From contig OY770026.1 in NCBI GenBank assembly GCA_963669455.1, forward strand, positions 868,001 to 932,000: a stretch of DNA of 64,000 nt, in the 5' to 3' direction. Positions 59,282 through 64,000 of this stretch are shown here, in pieces (the stretch's first letter is position 1; each line of letters starts with the position of its first letter). A program made the position numbers and the translations under genes. This DNA is from JAWKWH01 sp963669455. Lineage in GTDB: Bacteria > Pseudomonadota > Alphaproteobacteria > Rhizobiales > Rhizobiaceae. A model generated the notes under the pieces. It ran no database searches and was not told the origin of the DNA. It was given only the letters and a program-made list of their open reading frames with translations.

Positions 59282-59986
59282 TCAGCCTCCCAGAAACGAT
59301 TTTCTGACTTCGGGGTCGGCAAGCAGGGCCTCGCCGGTGTCCGTGTGCCGGTTTTCACCCGTTACCAGCACGTAACCTCGATCGGCGATCGCCAGCGCCT
59401 GGCGCGCATTCTGCTCAACCATCAAAATGGCCATCCCCGTTTCCCTGACTTCGAGAATACGGTCGAACAGCTCATCCATCACGATCGGAGAAACGCCTGC
59501 GGTTGGCTCATCAAGCATCAGTACGCTCGGTTGTGTCATCATCGCACGGCCAACCGCCACTTGCTGGCGCTGACCGCCTGAGAGCTCGCCGGCGTTTTGA
59601 TAGCGTTTTTCTTTCAAAATCGGAAACAGGTCGTAGATCTGCTCCATCGTTGCCGAAATATCGTCGTCACGGAGAAACGCGCCCATTTCGAGGTTTTCCT
59701 CAACCGTCATGCCGGCGAAGACATTGTCGGTCTGCGGCACGAAAGCGATGCCTTCGGCAACCCGGTCCTGCGGGGTCAGATCGGTTATGTCCTTGCCATC
59801 TAAAACAACTTGGCCTTCTCTAAGGTCCAGCATGCCGAGCATGGCCTTCATCGCCGTCGATTTGCCTGCACCGTTTGGACCGACGACGACGGCAATTTCG
59901 CCGCGATCAACTTCTACTGTGCATCCTTTGAGGATATCGGCACCGCCATAGCCGCCAATCATGCCGGTTCCCGAAAGATAGCTCAT
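59282..59986 (-). CDS. Branched-chain amino acid-type ABC ATPase (LivF-like)
   Basis: A 234-residue ATPase with Walker A GPNGAGKST (about residues 38-46), signature LSGGQRQQVAVGRAMM (about 135-150) and Walker B VLMLDEPTAGVSP. The short length and absence of the LivG insert identify the LivF type. Its ATG overlaps the LivG-like stop by four bases, and its stop is three bases before the LivH-like start. Confidence 0.92.
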   Translation of the reverse strand: MSYLSGTGMIGGYGGADILKGCTVEVDRGEIAVVVGPNGAGKSTAMKAMLGMLDLREGQVVLDGKDITDLTPQDRVAEGIAFVPQTDNVFAGMTVEENLEMGAFLRDDDISATMEQIYDLFPILKEKRYQNAGELSGGQRQQVAVGRAMMTQPSVLMLDEPTAGVSPIVMDELFDRILEVRETGMAILMVEQNARQALAIADRGYVLVTGENRHTDTGEALLADPEVRKSFLGG

Positions 59987-60768
59987 GCGTCAGCCTTTGC
60001 GGGTTTGTTCTTGAGCCCGTGGCCGAGATAGGCTTCGATCACCTCTTCGTTGTTTCTGACTTCCTCAGCTGTTCCAACCGCGAGCACTGCGCCTTCCGCC
60101 ATAACGATGACGGGGTCACAAAGCCTGGCGATGAAATCCATGTCGTGTTCGATCATGCAGAAGGTATAACCGCGCTCCTGGTTCAGCCGGATGATGGCAT
60201 CGCCTATCTCGGCCAGAAGCGTGCGGTTGACGCCTGCGCCCACCTCATCAAGCAGCACGACTTTGGCATCGACCATCATGGTGCGACCGAGTTCGAGCAG
60301 CTTCTTCTGACCGCCGGAAAGATTGCCGGCGCGTTCATCGGCCAGGTGTCCGATCTTGAGGAAATCAATGACTTCCTCGGCTTTGTGGCGAAGCCTGGCT
60401 TCCTGTTCGCGCACCGCGGACCGCCGGATCCAGCTATTGATGATCCGCTCGCCGAGCTGGGCGTCTGGAACCATCATCAGGTTTTCAGTGACGGTCATTG
60501 AGGAGAATTCATGGGCAATTTGAAAGGTGCGCAGCAAACCCTTTTGGAACAATTGGTGCGGTTTGAGGCCGGTTACGTCCTCGCCGTCCAGAAGGATTGT
60601 GCCCGATGTCGGGGTGTAGAGGCCGGCGATGATGTTAAACAATGTCGTTTTGCCGGCGCCGTTTGGCCCGATCAAGCCGGTTATCGAACCTTTGGCAATC
60701 GTCAACGACGCATTGTCGACAGCATGAACGCCGCCAAAATACTTCGATACAGAGTTTACCTCAATCAT
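59983..60768 (-). CDS. Branched-chain amino acid-type ABC ATPase (LivG-like)
   Basis: A 261-residue ATPase: Walker A GPNGAGKTT, signature LSGGQKKLLELGRTMM, Walker B VVLLDEVGAGVN. In Walker B the usual Glu-Pro after Asp is Glu-Val; the catalytic Glu is kept. I chose ATG 60768, at MIEVNSVSKYFGG, where family similarity begins; the frame extends to 60843 with a Pro/Gly-rich tail that is not family-like. First gene of the liv-type operon. Confidence 0.9.
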   Translation of the reverse strand: MIEVNSVSKYFGGVHAVDNASLTIAKGSITGLIGPNGAGKTTLFNIIAGLYTPTSGTILLDGEDVTGLKPHQLFQKGLLRTFQIAHEFSSMTVTENLMMVPDAQLGERIINSWIRRSAVREQEARLRHKAEEVIDFLKIGHLADERAGNLSGGQKKLLELGRTMMVDAKVVLLDEVGAGVNRTLLAEIGDAIIRLNQERGYTFCMIEHDMDFIARLCDPVIVMAEGAVLAVGTAEEVRNNEEVIEAYLGHGLKNKPAKADA

Positions 60769-61001
60769 CTGTGCCGGTTCTCCGCCGCCGGGTGATGCAG
60801 GCACTTGACAAGGCGGCACCCAAACGCATCCCCGTTTTTTCAAATTGCATATGGCAGGAAGCCGGCGTGAAAATCAACGCCGCAGGGACCTTTTTTGCCG
60901 AAACTGACACAGGCAAATGCCTCTTGCCGCTAATCGGGGCGCTGCCCCGGCAGGGATTGGTGGCCTCGTGAGCGAAGTGAAAATTTCAGGTTTAATGCTT
61001 A

Positions 61002-61345
61002 GAGCGTGTCTTGTTTAAATGGGAGCAGTTTGATGGGATGGATTTTTCGTGTCGGCGAAGAGAACACCGGAGTGCGATGTAACATCGTGCGAGGATTTCG
61101 ATGAAGCAGACGCGGAAAAGACACCCAAGCAGGGAAAGGTCAACGCCTTGAACATAGATCGGAAACTGCAATCGTTTCAGCTTGGTTCTTTGCGCCCTGG
61201 ATGTCGTCGCGCGAAGCTAACGGGTGCGCACCCGCGTCGCGTCACGCTCCTCGTTGACCCGGCAGGCAAGCGAAGCGCCGCCGAGAGGGGGATCAGGACA
61301 CAAATACCCTGCGCTCAAACGATTCCATTTAAACAAGACGCGCTC
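61002..61345 (+). mobile_element. 344-bp TA-flanked MITE, copy 2
   Basis: Ends match copy 1 (16025-16330): GAGCGTGTCTTGTTTAAATG on the left and its near-exact inverse on the right, with TA on both sides (61000-61001 and 61346-61347). The interior is about 90% identical by eye to copy 1, but it has roughly 38 additional bases around 61255-61292. No transposase is encoded. It lies about 230 bases upstream of the liv-type operon, in opposite orientation to it. Confidence 0.85.
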
Positions 61346-61347
61346 TA

Positions 61348-61521
61348 GGTCCTGCCAGTAAACTGGATTTGGAGACCAATCGCTTGTGCGACGCGGCGTA
61401 TTTTCCGTTTCCCGGCGTTGCTGCGCCCTTGCGGGTGGAAGGCACCGCCAGCGGTCTCATCGCCTTGGGAAACGGAAAATCCGGCTTGCGCCAAACCCGA
61501 AACCAGTTTGTCAGCAGGACC
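61348..61521. repeat. 174-bp palindromic intergenic element
   Basis: The outer arms are GGTCCTGCCAGTAAACTGG (from 61348) and CCAGTTTGTCAGCAGGACC (61503-61521). An inner perfect 13-bp stem is formed by TTTTCCGTTTCCC (61401-61413) and GGGAAACGGAAAA (61467-61479). It touches the TA at the right end of MITE copy 2. Its right arm supplies the stop codon of the hypothetical gene at 61511. Confidence 0.65.
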
Positions 61522-61786
61522 TTGAGGTGATGCCGAGTTTTGATTCAAGTGACCGACGGAATTCATCCAGCGGCCGATGATAGTGAACGGAAATCTCGGC
61601 GTCGGTCAAGCCAAAGGCGGCGCGGCCGGTAATCGATCTTAGTTGCTCAACAAGCGCCTCTATTCCATCCTGCCATTGCTGGCGGGACAGATTGTCGGCT
61701 GGGGTCATTTTCTCGCTGAATGGCCTGTTCGACTGGATATGCGCTTCAAGCAGGTCGACAACCCGTACCTTCCCCGAAAACTGCGT
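61511..61786 (-). CDS. Hypothetical small protein ending inside a repeat
   Basis: A 91-residue helical soluble protein (TQFSGKVRVVDLLEAHIQSN at the start, LTDAEISVHYHRPLDEFRRS near the end). Composition is protein-like and the frame continues upstream to TTG 61819. The last four residues and the TGA come from the arm of the adjacent palindromic element, so the original C-terminus may have been replaced. I do not recognise the family. Confidence 0.5.
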   Translation of the reverse strand, partial: TQFSGKVRVVDLLEAHIQSNRPFSEKMTPADNLSRQQWQDGIEALVEQLRSITGRAAFGLTDAEISVHYHRPLDEFRRSLESKLGITSRSC

Positions 61787-61963
61787 CATTGATCGGAAAT
61801 TCCTGTTATGTTCACGCAATAATGACTAACGATTTCTGGTGTGAATCGGCCGTGAAACTGTCTCGTTGATGCGGCCAATACAAACAATGCGTTCGATGAA
61901 TCACGGTAAAATCACGTGGTGCTTGGAACTGTATCTTTTGGTTTAGCGGGGGAGAAAAGCTGA

Positions 61964-63751
61964 ATGGGTGGTCATGGTAGAACAAGCCTTTCGTTGTCAC
62001 TGAGTAGTGTGGCAGACGGATTGTCCGGGGTAGGTACCGGAGACGGAAATGGGCAAGCAGCAGCGGCTGCGCAAAAATCACCCGACGATTACCGGAACAT
62101 GTTTGCCGATAATCCGCTTAAAGCCCGTGACCATGTTTGGGGTGTAACGGGTGCCGGGCCGGCCGGGAACCAGGCTGTGGCCAACCGGACCCTGCTCGGC
62201 AAGATTGCCCGGCATATGGCTCATTACGGTGCGTCGTTGACTGCCAGCGAAAGAGACGGTGTGATCCCAGCCGGGTACACCTATCTGGGGCAATTGATCG
62301 CCCATGACATGGTCGACACCACAACGCCGTTTCGCGCTTTCTCAGGCGGCAAAAAGACTGAAAGAAACATGCGGACGGAGCGGTTGATCCTCGACACGGT
62401 CTATGCCGGAGGCCCGGATGTTTCACCGCATGTCTATGCGCTGGAGAAATATGCCGGTCAGCAACAATTCCGTTTAAGGCTGGGTCGGACGAGAATAAAG
62501 GGCGCAGGTGAGCCGAAGGGCCCGCTTCGAGATATTGCCCGGGCAACATGTCCGTTCCTCAATGATGAGAAACGCTGGAGCGGGCGGCAAACCTATCGTA
62601 CTGCCCTGATTGCCGATCCGCGCAACGACAACAATCTCATCCTGTCGCAAATGCTGGCGTTGTTCAGCCTGTTTCACAACACTGTTTCGGCTGAAATCTC
62701 CAAGAACAAGGCGGCGATCAATGGCGATAGCGCCGTCATATCCAACGCATATGACGTCTATCACTTCGCCCGCAAAATTGTTTGCGGCGCCTTTAGAAGG
62801 ATCATTGTCGATGACTATCTAAGCCGCCTCGTGCCGAAGGCGATTCATGCCCACTACAAGAACTACGCCAAGCCGGGGTTCAAATTTGCGGACGCTACCG
62901 ACGACCAGCGGGTTCCGGTAGAATTCACCCATGGCGCTTTTCGCTTTGGACATTCGATGGTCAGAGACAACTATGCGATCAGCGATCGCCTGACGGTCGG
63001 GGATAGTTCGCGAAATCGCGAGATCAGCATTAGCGAAGCAATGGATGTCACCTCATCAGGGGTCCTGCAGGAACAGATTCCTCTTCGCGATAACTGGCTG
63101 ATCCGATGGTCGTCATTTTTCGAGTTTCCGGACGACAGTGACGAAAACAGGCTTCAGACGCAATTTGCAAGCCGGGTCATGCCGGTGGTTTCGCCTGTCC
63201 TTGAGGGTGTGTTTCGGGCACCGTCACAGATCGAAGACGGGCTGGCCTATCGCGATCTCGTCTCTTCCATCGAGGCGGGCACGAGATCCGTGACGTCGCT
63301 GATCGCCAATTTCCGGCAAACCCTTCCGCAAAATCTGCTGAATGAACTGCCCGATGCATTCCAGGCCAGCGGGAGTGGTCATGGTCTGAAAAAGCAGATC
63401 AAGAAATGGCTGAATACCGACGATACTGCGTTTAATGACAATGAAATCACCCGGATAGCCAAGGACCCGCCATTGCCGCTATATGTGCTGATTGAAGCCA
63501 GTCTGGCTTCGGATGACCAGTCATCGGCAAGCCAGCTCGGGGCGCTTGGTTCGTTGATCGTCTGCGAAACGATCCTGTCGTCGATTGCTGCGAATGCCGA
63601 TTATATAGAAGGCGATAAGGATGCGGCGGCAATTCAGAAACTTCTGTTTGCCGATGGACCAATCACGTCGATGCGCGAATTGATCGAGTATGTCGATCAA
63701 AATCATGAGTACACCGAAACCACCGGGTTTCGTGAACCGGACCTGATTTGA
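61964..63751 (+). CDS. Animal-type haem peroxidase (bacterial peroxicin-like)
   Basis: A 595-residue member of the animal haem peroxidase superfamily. Distal His114 and the following Asp lie in YTYLGQLIAHDM, the catalytic Arg220 in IADPRNDNNLILSQML, and the proximal His330 in HGAFRFGHSMVRDNY. These three landmarks have family-like order and spacing. The N-terminal 40 residues are Gly/Ser/Ala-rich without a Sec signal. Bacterial members oxidise halides or organic substrates; several are exported by type I systems, but no such exporter is visible here. A further gene follows 54 bases later and may be its partner. Confidence 0.85.
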   Translation: MGGHGRTSLSLSLSSVADGLSGVGTGDGNGQAAAAAQKSPDDYRNMFADNPLKARDHVWGVTGAGPAGNQAVANRTLLGKIARHMAHYGASLTASERDGVIPAGYTYLGQLIAHDMVDTTTPFRAFSGGKKTERNMRTERLILDTVYAGGPDVSPHVYALEKYAGQQQFRLRLGRTRIKGAGEPKGPLRDIARATCPFLNDEKRWSGRQTYRTALIADPRNDNNLILSQMLALFSLFHNTVSAEISKNKAAINGDSAVISNAYDVYHFARKIVCGAFRRIIVDDYLSRLVPKAIHAHYKNYAKPGFKFADATDDQRVPVEFTHGAFRFGHSMVRDNYAISDRLTVGDSSRNREISISEAMDVTSSGVLQEQIPLRDNWLIRWSSFFEFPDDSDENRLQTQFASRVMPVVSPVLEGVFRAPSQIEDGLAYRDLVSSIEAGTRSVTSLIANFRQTLPQNLLNELPDAFQASGSGHGLKKQIKKWLNTDDTAFNDNEITRIAKDPPLPLYVLIEASLASDDQSSASQLGALGSLIVCETILSSIAANADYIEGDKDAAAIQKLLFADGPITSMRELIEYVDQNHEYTETTGFREPDLI

Positions 63752-63805
63752 AATACCATCGCCTTTTTATCGACCGCTCAATTCAACTGAAACATGGAGG
63801 ACGAC

Positions 63806-64000
63806 ATGTCAGGAAATAAAGTCGAGAGAGTACAGCCCCTTAAATGGACTGAACTTGGGGAAAAAATATACAACTGGGCCACCGATCCGAAAAGCCTGCC
63901 GGCGATGAACCTGAAGGGTGAGGTCGATGATGTCGAGGCGTTTCGTGAGGAGATGAAGGATCTCGTTCATATTCCGCCACATATCCAGAAAATCATTTTT
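63806..64000 (+). CDS. Unknown protein downstream of the peroxidase (3' partial)
   Basis: The frame starts at ATG 63806 behind GGAGG and runs off the window after 65 codons. The visible sequence is charged and soluble (VQPLKWTELGEKIYNWATD, then VEAFREEMKDLVHIPPHIQK). I do not recognise it. Its closeness to the peroxidase gene and its excellent ribosome-binding site suggest one operon. Confidence 0.7.
   Translation, partial: MSGNKVERVQPLKWTELGEKIYNWATDPKSLPAMNLKGEVDDVEAFREEMKDLVHIPPHIQKIIF

Noticed and set aside
61049..61348. 99-codon open frame inside MITE copy 2
   Set aside because: The same frame is not kept in MITE copy 1 and the product is basic and featureless; it is not a transposase.

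Overview
The window reads as a chromosomal segment of an alphaproteobacterium of the order Rhizobiales (Hyphomicrobiales). The evidence is the gene order rem-like regulator, flgE, flgK, flgL, flaF, flbT, flgD, fliQ, flhA, fliR, a CtrA-type box upstream of flagellin, the order rplU-rpmA-obgE-proB-proA-nadD-rsfS-rlmH, and small TA-flanked intergenic repeats resembling those of rhizobia. I cannot name the genus from sequence alone.

Layout. (1) 1-12.5 kb: the distal part of a flagellar cluster, all on the + strand: regulator fragment, hook, hook-junction proteins, FlaF/FlbT control of flagellin, FlgD, export-gate proteins FliQ/FlhA/FliR, four small accessory genes, then a separately controlled flagellin gene. 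(2) 12.8-14.1 kb: one small hypothetical gene and an island of palindromic repeats. (3) 14.1-21.3 kb: a divergent LuxR-type regulator facing a polyamine-type operon (ABC uptake system, nitrilase-family amidase, class III aminotransferase). A 306-bp MITE sits exactly at the ATPase/permease junction. (4) 21.3-26.4 kb: accessory DNA with a broken IS5-type transposase, an ArdA-like fragment, an AT-rich orphan membrane protein, a flavin monooxygenase and a long gene-poor stretch, ending at tRNA-Ser(CGA). (5) 26.5-39.4 kb: housekeeping genes (L21, L27, ObgE, proline synthesis, NadD, RsfS, RlmH, EnvC-like factor, CtpA, YibQ-like deacetylase, RppH). (6) 39.5-52.3 kb: a five-PAS hybrid kinase, a di-haem cytochrome c protein, two small envelope proteins, MutT, a GNAT protein, ArgJ, a parvulin PPIase and SecA. 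(7) 52.5-60.8 kb: a flippase plus CelD-like acyltransferase pair, an acyl-CoA synthetase and a liv-type ABC operon without its binding protein. (8) 61-64 kb: a second MITE copy, a palindromic element that supplies the end of a small gene, and an animal-type haem peroxidase followed by a gene running off the window.

I did not find a clear new defence or conflict system. The most informative observations concern mobile DNA acting on genes. Two families of TA-flanked non-autonomous elements have each landed in the TA of a stop codon (potA-like gene and secA). Removing the first element in silico restores a TAATG stop/start overlap identical to the one between the next two genes of the same operon. 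Other leads are a perfect 16-bp palindrome between the LuxR-type regulator and the polyamine operon, an rsfS gene whose only credible start is CTG, and the peroxidase locus at the right edge.
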